The notes under the pieces were generated by a model, which made no database searches, was not told where the DNA came from, and saw only the letters and a list, made by a program, of their open reading frames with translations. DNA of 11,549 nucleotides from JAJTHJ01 sp046316025 (GTDB taxonomy: Bacteria > Pseudomonadota > Gammaproteobacteria > Burkholderiales > Burkholderiaceae_F), in NCBI GenBank assembly GCA_046316025.1, contig JBKCXU010000094.1:1-11549 (forward strand), read 5' to 3'. Positions 5,599 through 11,549 of this stretch are shown here, one piece after another (the stretch's first letter is position 1; each line of letters starts with the position of its first letter). A program made the translations under genes and the position numbers.

Positions 5599-6815
5599 GG
5601 AAGGGGTTCGGCCAGCAACTGCGCCAGCGGCGCGTTGCGCCAGAAGCGCCAGCGGTCGGACGCGCGCAGCGTGCACGTGCGCACGCTGCGCTGGCCGCAG
5701 AGCACGACCTCCACCGCTTGCGCGCCCTGCGCGTAAGCGTGCGCGGTCAGCGTTTGCAGGCGTTTGGCGGTGGCGTCGAAGGCGCGCTGCCACGCATGCC
5801 AGTCTTGCGCCAGGTGGCTGGGCCAGAGACGTTCTTCGAGCACCAGCGCGGCGGCGGTGCGGGGCAGGGGAGCGTCGTTGTGGATGCAAGCCTCGGGCGT
5901 CGTACCGGCGGCACGCAGCCAGCCGTGCAGCACCGGGTCGTCGCCGACCACGGCCTGCCAGCGTGCTTGCGGCAGCGGGGCCGGGATGCCGCCGCCATGC
6001 AGCCACAGCCCGTTGACCAAGGCGGCGCCGCGCTGCGCGCGCGCCTCGTTGACTGGATGCTCGTGCCAGCGCATCTGCACCTCGGTCAGCAGCTTGCGCC
6101 AGTGCAGCGCATCGACACCGCACGGCCACAGTTGCCGCACCGACTGGCCGAGCGCAGCATCGAGCGGCACGGTGTCGAGCGTCCAGGGCGATTCGGGACA
6201 CAGCAGCCAACGGTCTCCGGTGGCAATTAGCGTGGCGCGGCAGGCTTGCGCGGCATCGGCGGCGGATGCGAACAGCGCTCGCGACTCTGCTTCGGTGAGC
6301 GGGGCGACGAGCGGTTGGACTTGCACGTCGTCGAGGCCCACGGCGAAGTGCACGGGGTCGCAGAACCAGAGTTGGGTGTCGTACTCGAAACTGCCAATGA
6401 AGTGCTGCACAGCTTCTCGGGGACGCACCGCTATTGCCTGTGGTCTTCCCTCACCCGGCGCTTCGCGCCACCCTCTCCCGGGGGGAGAGGGTTGAAGAGA
6501 GCCCCTCTCCCCCCGGGAGAGGGGTTGGGGTGAGGGAAGACCGCTGGCGCGAAGTGGCTCGTTGCGAAAGGCGTCCCTAACGTCGCCACGGTCTGCACCG
6601 GGGCGACCAGGAGGCAAGTAGGGCGCCGTCACCGGCGCACCCGCACCGCCGAGCGCCTGCCACAGCCACGCAGCGTGCGCCGGCGCGTGCTCGGTCGCTC
6701 GTACCGACCCCACTGCCGTGCGCGCCAGCAAAGGCAGCGCGCGCACCCCGGCGCACAACTCGGCCGCCAAGGGCGCCGGCACCAAAGCACCCGCAATAAC
6801 GACCGTCCACCGCAT
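5595..6815 (-). CDS. RpfE-type / phosphoglycerate mutase-like protein with a repeat-derived insert
   Basis: This 406-residue protein resembles the betaproteobacterial and xanthomonad proteins annotated 'regulatory protein, RpfE type' or 'phosphoglycerate mutase', which are commonly encoded just upstream of recJ, as here. Recognisable segments are LWFCDPVHFAVGLDDVQ (149-165), LTEAESRALF (173-182), LLCPESPWTLDTVPLDAALG (204-223), and LLTEVQMRWHEHPVNEARA (242-260) running on to VNGLWLHGGG (267-276). The family has no well-established biochemical activity; mutase function should not be assumed. Residues 92-125 (rich in Pro, Gly, Ser and Arg) are encoded wholly by the 101-bp repeat at 6442-6542, inserted in the variable linker before the DPVHF segment without breaking the frame. 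The ATG at 6815 gives the expected N terminus (RWTVVIAGALVPAPLA). There is no ribosome binding site, but a -10-like box lies 6 bases upstream. The stop overlaps the recJ start by 4 bases. Confidence 0.82.
   Translation of the reverse strand: MRWTVVIAGALVPAPLAAELCAGVRALPLLARTAVGSVRATEHAPAHAAWLWQALGGAGAPVTAPYLPPGRPGADRGDVRDAFRNEPLRASGLPSPQPLSRGERGSLQPSPPGRGWREAPGEGRPQAIAVRPREAVQHFIGSFEYDTQLWFCDPVHFAVGLDDVQVQPLVAPLTEAESRALFASAADAAQACRATLIATGDRWLLCPESPWTLDTVPLDAALGQSVRQLWPCGVDALHWRKLLTEVQMRWHEHPVNEARAQRGAALVNGLWLHGGGIPAPLPQARWQAVVGDDPVLHGWLRAAGTTPEACIHNDAPLPRTAAALVLEERLWPSHLAQDWHAWQRAFDATAKRLQTLTAHAYAQGAQAVEVVLCGQRSVRTCTLRASDRWRFWRNAPLAQLLAEPLP
6442..6542 (-). repeat. 101-bp inverted-terminal-repeat element, copy 2 (inside a gene)
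   Basis: The element begins and ends with the 15-base inverted repeat GGTCTTCCCTCACCC / complement and is exactly 101 bases, like copy 1, but in opposite orientation. Read on the minus strand, its first 41 bases match copy 1 at all but one position and its last 18 are identical; the middle differs. Internal dyads (CCCTCTCCC / GGGAGAGGG type and a GGCGC/GCGCC hairpin) are also present. It lies wholly within codons 92-125 of the rpfE-like gene and starts exactly at a codon boundary (GGT, Gly92). No clear target-site duplication was found in the flanks. Confidence 0.88.
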
Positions 6816-6821
6816 GCGGCG

Positions 6822-6827
6822 ATTGTA
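6822..6827 (-). promoter_or_regulatory. Possible leaderless promoter (-10 TACAAT) of the rpfE-like gene
   Basis: TACAAT on the minus strand matches the sigma-70 -10 consensus at five of six bases. Exactly 6 bases separate it from the ATG at 6815, so transcription would start at or next to the A of the start codon and give a leaderless mRNA. This agrees with the lack of any ribosome binding site. No good -35 is visible at 16-18 bases. It lies in the 60-base divergent gap (6816-6875) shared with the M13 peptidase gene, for which I see no convincing promoter. Confidence 0.45.
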
Positions 6828-6875
6828 GGCAGCCGGGTCGTTATGCTCCGGCGCCTGTCCGTCTGCCGGTGCCCC

Positions 6876-8930
6876 ATGCAACGTCTTGTAGCCTCGCTCG
6901 TGTTGGCCGCGCTCGCGCCGCCCGCCGCCGCGCAGCCCACCGCCGCGCAGCCCGCTGCTGCGCCACCGGTGCTCGACCTCGCCGGGTTGGGGCCGCCGCA
7001 GCAGGCTTGCACCGACTTCTTCGCCTACGTCAACGGGGCCTGGCTGGCACGCGCGACAATCCCGGCCGACCGCGCGCGCATCGGCAGCTTTACCGACCTC
7101 GTCGATAGCAACAACCGCGTGCTGGAGCACGCACTGGCGCAGGCGCTGGCCGATCCGACGCGGCAGGACACGCCCGGCAAGCGGCTGACCACCACCTACT
7201 ACGCGAGTGGCCTCGACGAGGCGGCCATCGAGCGCGCCGGCCTGGTGGCCTTGCAGCCCTGGTTGAAGCGGATCGACGTAATCGCCCATCCGCGCGAATT
7301 GCCGGCCACGATCGGCGAGTTCAACCGCATCGGTGTGGCGGCACCGCTGTCGATCTACATCGCGCCCGACCCCGCCGACCGCCGGCGCGAGATGGTGCAG
7401 GTGATGCAGTCCGGCCTCGGCCTGACCGACCGCGACGACTACCTCAAAGACGACGCGCGCTCGCGCGCGTTGCAGGAGGCCTACCGCGTCTACCGCGAGC
7501 GGCTGTGGACCCTCTCCGGCATGCCGGCGGAAGAAGTCGCCCGCCTGTCGCCGCAGGTTTACGCGCTGGAGGCGCGGCTGGCGCGCGCGTCGCTTTCGCG
7601 CGTGCAGTTGCGCGACCCGCCGGCGATCTATCACCCGTCGGCGGTGGCCGACCTGCCCAAGCTCGCGCAGGGGCTCGACTGGACGGCGCTGTTTACCGGA
7701 TTCGGCACGCCGCAGCCGGGGACGGTCAACCTCGCCACGCCGGACTTTGCGCAGGTGGTGGCGCAGGCGACAACAGACATCCCGCTCGATGTCTGGCGCG
7801 CTTACCTGCGGCTGCGCCTGCTTGACGCCGCCGCGCCGAGGCTGCCGCGCGCGTACGAGGAGGCGCACTTCGCCTACCGCGAGCGCGCGGTGCGCGGCAC
7901 GCAGGCGCCGCGGCCGCGCAACGAGCGGACGATCGAGCTGATCTCCGGGCGCATCGGCAACGAGCCGCTCGCCGAAGGGCTGGGCCAGTTGTACGTGGCC
8001 GCGGCGTTTTCACCGCTGGCGCAGCAGCGGGCCACGGCCATGGTCGAAGACATCCGCGCCGCGATGCGCGTGCGCATCGAACAACTGCCGTGGATGAGCG
8101 ACGCCACGCGCGAACGCGCGCTGCGCAAGCTCGACGCGATGGCGCTCAAGATCGGTGCCCCGGCGCGCTGGAAGACCTACGACGGCCTGCTGATCCGCAT
8201 CGACGACTACGCCGGCAACTGGCTGCACGCGGGCGAGTGGCAGCATGCGCAGCGGGTGGCCGATCTGGCGCGGCCGGTGGACCGCAGCCGCTGGTTTACC
8301 TCGCCGCACATCGTCAACGCTTTTGCCGGCGGCTTGAACGAGATCGTGTTTCCGGCGGGCATTTTGCAGCCGCCGTTTTTCGACCCGCGCGCCGACGACG
8401 CGGTCAACTACGGCGGCATTGGCGCGGTGATCGGACACGAGATCACCCATCACTTCGACGACCGCGGCCGCCAGTTCGACGAGGTCGGCAACTTGTCCGA
8501 TTGGTGGACGCCGCAGGACGCCGAGCGCTACCGCGAGCGCGCTGCGCGCGTCGCCGCGCAGTACGACGCCTTCGAGCCGCTGCCCGGCGTGCGCATCAAC
8601 GGCAAGCAGACGCTCGGCGAGAACATCTCCGACGTCGGCGGCATCCAGATCGCCTACGCCGGGCTGCAACGCGCGCTCGCGCGGCGCGACCCGGGGCCGA
8701 TCGACGGCTTCACGCCGGCGCAGCGGTTCTTCGTCTCTTACGGCACGATCTGGCGCAGCAAGATGCGCGACGAAGCGCTGCTCGACCAGTTGCGCACCGG
8801 CCAGCATTCGCCGGCGCGCTACCGCGTGCTGGGGCCGCTGGCGCACAAAGACGCCTTTGCCCAAGCCTTTGCCTGCCCGCCCGACGCGCCGATGCTGCGC
8901 GCCGAAGCCCAACGCATTCTCATCTGGTGA
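6876..8930 (+). CDS. Secreted M13-family zinc metallopeptidase (neprilysin/PepO-like)
   Basis: The gluzincin endopeptidase family M13 cuts oligopeptides of up to about 40 residues. The protein (684 residues, usual family length) starts with a signal peptide: MQR, a hydrophobic run LVASLVLAALA, then PPAAA-Q, predicting export to the periplasm. The N-terminal M13 signature is ACTDFFAYVNGAWLARATIP. The substrate-binding segment NAFAGGLNEIVFPAGILQ precedes the zinc site HEITH (521-525, with H521, H525 and catalytic E522). The third ligand E582 and D586 lie in ENISDVGG. The protein ends in ILIW, without the final Cys of eukaryotic relatives. An ATG at 6843 (11 codons earlier) is possible, but it adds a Cys-containing stretch before the signal; neither start has a strong ribosome binding site. 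dcp follows after 6 bases, suggesting an operon. Confidence 0.93.
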   Translation: MQRLVASLVLAALAPPAAAQPTAAQPAAAPPVLDLAGLGPPQQACTDFFAYVNGAWLARATIPADRARIGSFTDLVDSNNRVLEHALAQALADPTRQDTPGKRLTTTYYASGLDEAAIERAGLVALQPWLKRIDVIAHPRELPATIGEFNRIGVAAPLSIYIAPDPADRRREMVQVMQSGLGLTDRDDYLKDDARSRALQEAYRVYRERLWTLSGMPAEEVARLSPQVYALEARLARASLSRVQLRDPPAIYHPSAVADLPKLAQGLDWTALFTGFGTPQPGTVNLATPDFAQVVAQATTDIPLDVWRAYLRLRLLDAAAPRLPRAYEEAHFAYRERAVRGTQAPRPRNERTIELISGRIGNEPLAEGLGQLYVAAAFSPLAQQRATAMVEDIRAAMRVRIEQLPWMSDATRERALRKLDAMALKIGAPARWKTYDGLLIRIDDYAGNWLHAGEWQHAQRVADLARPVDRSRWFTSPHIVNAFAGGLNEIVFPAGILQPPFFDPRADDAVNYGGIGAVIGHEITHHFDDRGRQFDEVGNLSDWWTPQDAERYRERAARVAAQYDAFEPLPGVRINGKQTLGENISDVGGIQIAYAGLQRALARRDPGPIDGFTPAQRFFVSYGTIWRSKMRDEALLDQLRTGQHSPARYRVLGPLAHKDAFAQAFACPPDAPMLRAEAQRILIW
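6925..6954 (+). repeat. Two tandem 15-base units after the signal peptide
   Basis: Two copies of a 15-base unit (CCGCCGCGCAGCCC plus one variable base, A then G) lie head to tail at the predicted signal-peptide cleavage region of the M13 peptidase. Each encodes AAQP plus Thr or Ala. The repeat lengthens an Ala/Pro/Gln-rich linker between the signal peptide and the catalytic domain. It is in frame by design (15 = 5 codons), and its length may vary between strains. Confidence 0.7.
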
Positions 8931-8936
8931 TCGACC

Positions 8937-11003
8937 ATGAACCCCGCGACCGACAACCCCTTGCTGCAACCCTGGATCGGCCCGTATCGGTTGCCGCCTT
9001 TCGACCGCATCCGGCCCGAGCACTACGAGCCGGCGTTCGAACTCGCGCTCGCCGAGCACCGGGCGGAGCTGGACGCCATCGCCAACAACCCGGCGGCGCC
9101 GGACTTCGACAACACGGTGGCGGCGCTGGACCGCGCAGGGCGGCGGCTGGCCGACCTGCAAAACCTCTTCGAGAACCTGTGCGGGGCCGAAACCTCGCCC
9201 GCCTTGCAGGAAGTCGAGCGCAAGATGCAACCGCGGCTGGCCGCGCACCATAACGCGGTGCTCACCGACCCGCGGCTTTTTGCCCGTGTCGACGCCGTGC
9301 ATGCGCGCCGTGCGCAACTGGGCCTTAATGGCGAAGCGCTGCGGCTCGTCGAGCGGCTGCACCTCGACTTCGTCCGTGCCGGGGCGCGGCTCGATGCCGC
9401 GGGCCGCGCGCGGATGGGCGAGATCGTCGCGCGGCTGGCGGCGCTGACCACGCAGTTCGAGCAGAACGTGCTGGCCGACGAAGCCGACTACACCCTCGTG
9501 CTGCGCAGCGAGGCCGAGCTGGCTGGGCTGCCGCCTTTCGCGCGCGATGCGGCGCGCGGCGCGGCGCGCGAGCGCGGCATCGACGACGCCTGGGCGATCA
9601 CGCTCAGCCGCTCGCTGATCGTGCCCTTCCTCACCTTCAGCGACCGGCGCGACCTGCGCGAGGCCGCGCACCAAGCCTGGACCACGCGCGGCGAGCGCGG
9701 CGGCGCCACCGACAACCGCGCCATCGCGCGCGAGATCCTGGCGCTGCGCGCCGAGCAGGCGCGGCTGCACGGCTACGCGAGCTATGCCGACTACGCGCTG
9801 GCCGACCGGATGGCGCAGCGGCCCGCCGCCGCGGTCGCGTTGCTCGAGCAGGTGTGGGCGCCGGCGCGCGCGCGCGCGCAGGCCGAGCGCGATGCGCTGG
9901 CCGAACTTGCCCGCTCGCTCGGCCAGAGCGAGCCGATCGAACCCTGGGACTGGCGCTACTACGCGGAGAAGCTACGCCAGGCGCGCTATGCGGTGGACGA
10001 TGCGGCGGTCAAGCCGTACTTCCCGCTCGAGCGGATGGTCGAGGCGCTGTTCGACTGTGCACAGCGACTCTTTGGCCTGCGCTTCGTGCCGCGGCCCGAC
10101 CTGCCCGTCTATCACCCGGACGTACGCGTGTACGAAGTCTTTGGCCGCGACGGCGCGGCGGTAGGGCTCTTTCTCGCCGACAACTTTGCCCGCCCCACCA
10201 AGCGCGGCGGCGCGTGGATGAGCGAGTACCGCGGCCAGTCGCGCAACGGTACCGAAGTGCGGCCGATCATCGCCAACCACAACAACTTCGCCAAGGCTGC
10301 GCCGGGCGCGCCCACGCTGCTTTCGTTGGACGATGCGCGCACGCTGTTCCACGAGTTTGGCCACGGCCTGCACGGGCTGTTGTCCAACGTGACCTACGCG
10401 CGGCTGGCGGGCACCAACGTTCTCTGGGACTTCGTCGAACTGCCGTCGCAGATCTTCGAGCACTGGATTCAGGACCCGGCGGTGCTCCAGCGTCACGCCC
10501 GCCACGCAGAGACCGGCGAGCCGATCCCGGCCGAGCTGATCGAACGGCTGCAACGCGCGCAGCGCTTCAACAAAGGCTTCGACACCGTCGAATACACCGC
10601 CTGCGCGCTGCTCGACATGGCGCTGCACGCGCGCGCCGACGCGGACGGCGTGGACATCGGTGCCTTCGAGGCCGAGCAGTTGCAGCGCATAGGCATGCCG
10701 CGCGAGATCGTGCTGCGGCACCGGCTGCCGCATTTCGGCCATCTGTTCTCCGGCGACTACTACGCCGCCGGCTACTACTCGTATCTGTGGGCCGAGGTGC
10801 TGGACGCCGACGGCTTCGACGCGTTCCGCGAAGCCGGCGACATCTTCGACCGCGCCACCGCCGACCGGCTGCTGCGCTACGTCTACTCGGCCGGCAACAC
10901 GCTGGAGCCAGGGGCTGCGTACCGGGCGTTTCGCGGGCGCGACCCGAAGGTCGAACCGCTGCTGGCCAAGCGCGGGCTGCTCGACGAGGCGGCCTCAGCC
11001 TGA
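8937..11003 (+). CDS. dcp: Peptidyl-dipeptidase Dcp (M3 zinc metallopeptidase)
   Basis: Dcp removes C-terminal dipeptides from peptides in the cytosol. At 688 residues it is close to E. coli Dcp. The N-terminal segment NPLLQPWIGPYRLPPFDRIR, the PDFDNTVAALDRAGRRL stretch and the C-terminal FRGRDPKVEPLLAKRGLL are typical of Dcp rather than oligopeptidase A (PrlC). The M3 zinc site is HEFGH (472-476) with third ligand E501 in WDFVELPSQ. The substrate-closing tyrosine segment GDYYAAGYYSYLW is at 606-618. No signal peptide is seen. The ATG lies 6 bases after the M13 peptidase stop, with GGTGA about 8 bases upstream as a fair ribosome binding site. The 3' end overlaps the convergent hydroxylase gene by 9 bases. 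PrlC is the main alternative name; the family is certain. Confidence 0.93.
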   Translation: MNPATDNPLLQPWIGPYRLPPFDRIRPEHYEPAFELALAEHRAELDAIANNPAAPDFDNTVAALDRAGRRLADLQNLFENLCGAETSPALQEVERKMQPRLAAHHNAVLTDPRLFARVDAVHARRAQLGLNGEALRLVERLHLDFVRAGARLDAAGRARMGEIVARLAALTTQFEQNVLADEADYTLVLRSEAELAGLPPFARDAARGAARERGIDDAWAITLSRSLIVPFLTFSDRRDLREAAHQAWTTRGERGGATDNRAIAREILALRAEQARLHGYASYADYALADRMAQRPAAAVALLEQVWAPARARAQAERDALAELARSLGQSEPIEPWDWRYYAEKLRQARYAVDDAAVKPYFPLERMVEALFDCAQRLFGLRFVPRPDLPVYHPDVRVYEVFGRDGAAVGLFLADNFARPTKRGGAWMSEYRGQSRNGTEVRPIIANHNNFAKAAPGAPTLLSLDDARTLFHEFGHGLHGLLSNVTYARLAGTNVLWDFVELPSQIFEHWIQDPAVLQRHARHAETGEPIPAELIERLQRAQRFNKGFDTVEYTACALLDMALHARADADGVDIGAFEAEQLQRIGMPREIVLRHRLPHFGHLFSGDYYAAGYYSYLWAEVLDADGFDAFREAGDIFDRATADRLLRYVYSAGNTLEPGAAYRAFRGRDPKVEPLLAKRGLLDEAASA

Positions 11004-11549
11004 GCGTCCACGCTCTTCGGCATGCACATCGCGGTAGCGCAGCATGTCGAGCAAGCGCTGCTCGCGCGCGTCGTCGAAGCCGCAGGTGGCGGTGAACTCG
11101 TGCGGGTTTTCGTAGGTGCCGAAGAGCATGTCCCACCAGACGATGTCGCCGTAGTTGTTGCGGTGCCGTCCATGCTGATGGTGGATGCGGTGCATCTCCG
11201 GCCGTTGGAACACGTGGCCGATCCAGCGGGGCGTACGGATGCTGGTGTGATAGAAAAACTCGCCGAGCGCGGTGCAGGCGGTATACACGGCGCCCGCTTC
11301 CAGCGACAGGCCGAGCAGCGCATACACCAGCGCGCTGCCGATCAGCGAATTGACGACCATCTCGCCGGGGTGCTTGTAGAACGAGGTGATCGTCTCGATC
11401 CGCTGCGGGCTGTGGTGAATTTGATGGAACGCCAGCCACAACCAGTGAACGGTATGGCGCCAGCGATGCCACCAGTAGAAGACGAAGGTGGCGATGAAGT
11501 AGGCCAGAATGCCGCCGGCCCAGGGCGGGAGGTGCTGCGACAGGTGCAG
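10995..11549 (-). CDS. Fatty-acid hydroxylase / sterol-desaturase family membrane protein, N terminus outside window
   Basis: The visible 184 C-terminal residues belong to the fatty acid hydroxylase superfamily, integral-membrane di-iron oxygenases that hydroxylate or desaturate lipids. The histidine clusters expected for the iron site are present: HRWRH at residues 28-32 of the visible part, HQIHH at 42-46, and EMHRIHHQH with a following HRNNYGDIVWWDMLFGTY. Membrane segments are visible near the edge (ILAYFIATFVFYWW) and between the second and third clusters (MVVNSLIGSALVYALLGLSL). The start codon and first membrane segments lie beyond the right edge. The substrate is not evident; bacterial members act on fatty acids, carotenoids or ether lipids. 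It converges on dcp with a 9-base overlap and is probably transcribed independently. Confidence 0.9.
   Translation of the reverse strand: MHLSQHLPPWAGGILAYFIATFVFYWWHRWRHTVHWLWLAFHQIHHSPQRIETITSFYKHPGEMVVNSLIGSALVYALLGLSLEAGAVYTACTALGEFFYHTSIRTPRWIGHVFQRPEMHRIHHQHGRHRNNYGDIVWWDMLFGTYENPHEFTATCGFDDAREQRLLDMLRYRDVHAEERGRSG

Noticed and set aside
5599..6210. N-terminal extension of RecJ upstream of 5598
   Set aside because: It overlaps the rpfE-like gene in another frame and has no RecJ-like sequence; the ATGA overlap start is the natural one.
6816..7868. Minus-strand extension of the rpfE-like gene to an ATG at 7868
   Set aside because: The added residues are antisense to the M13 peptidase coding region; the family N terminus and the -10-like box fit the ATG at 6815.
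8010..9770. Minus-strand open frame of 586 codons opposite the two peptidase genes
   Set aside because: It spans the M13-dcp junction in antisense, with no family signature and no ribosome binding site.
1..11549. CRISPR array, tRNA/rRNA, prophage or defence island
   Set aside because: No regularly spaced direct repeats, no recognisable structural RNA gene and no integrase, transposase or nuclease-helicase cluster were seen; the only defence-like module is the toxin-antitoxin pair.

Overview
The window is very GC-rich (by eye close to 70%) and looks like the chromosome of a betaproteobacterium, most likely a Burkholderiales member. Three things point that way: the gene order rpfE-like / recJ / prfB / lysS, the protein sequences themselves, and the codon use (dominant G/C third positions). 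No rRNA, tRNA, CRISPR array, phage gene or transposase was seen. Every part of the window is accounted for, and no gene-free stretch exceeds 300 bases; the longest gap, 2538-2744, holds a repeat element.

Minus-strand block (1-6815). Reading in the direction of transcription, the order is as follows. First comes a divergently placed RpfE-type/'phosphoglycerate mutase-like' protein (5595-6815), whose stop overlaps the start of recJ (3895-5598). Then comes prfB (2745-3849), encoding release factor 2 with its classic programmed +1 frameshift. A short-chain dehydrogenase follows (1785-2537), then a type II toxin-antitoxin pair made of a Phd/YefM-like antitoxin (1477-1725) and a PIN/VapC toxin (1024-1473). 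The block ends with lysS (1-1016, 3' end outside the window). recJ-prfB-lysS is a widely conserved proteobacterial cluster. Here the dehydrogenase, a 101-bp repeat and the toxin-antitoxin pair sit between prfB and lysS, and only 7 bases separate the toxin stop from the lysS start.

Plus-strand block (6876-11003). Two unrelated zinc metallopeptidases lie in tandem with a 6-base gap: a secreted M13 (neprilysin/PepO-type) enzyme and a cytosolic M3 peptidyl-dipeptidase (Dcp). They may form a peptide-degradation operon. Its promoter region is the 60-base divergent gap shared with the rpfE-like gene.

Right edge (10995-11549, minus). This is the C-terminal part of a membrane fatty-acid hydroxylase / sterol-desaturase family protein, convergent with dcp and overlapping its end by 9 bases.

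The most notable structure beyond the genes is a pair of 101-bp inverted-terminal-repeat elements in opposite orientation. One is intergenic (2603-2703). The other (6442-6542) lies entirely inside the rpfE-like reading frame and is translated as a 34-residue Pro/Gly-rich segment. I also see a paired TGTGnCACA operator candidate at the toxin-antitoxin promoter and a possible leaderless promoter for the rpfE-like gene. I do not see a convincingly new defence or mobile system; the window is mostly housekeeping with accessory insertions.
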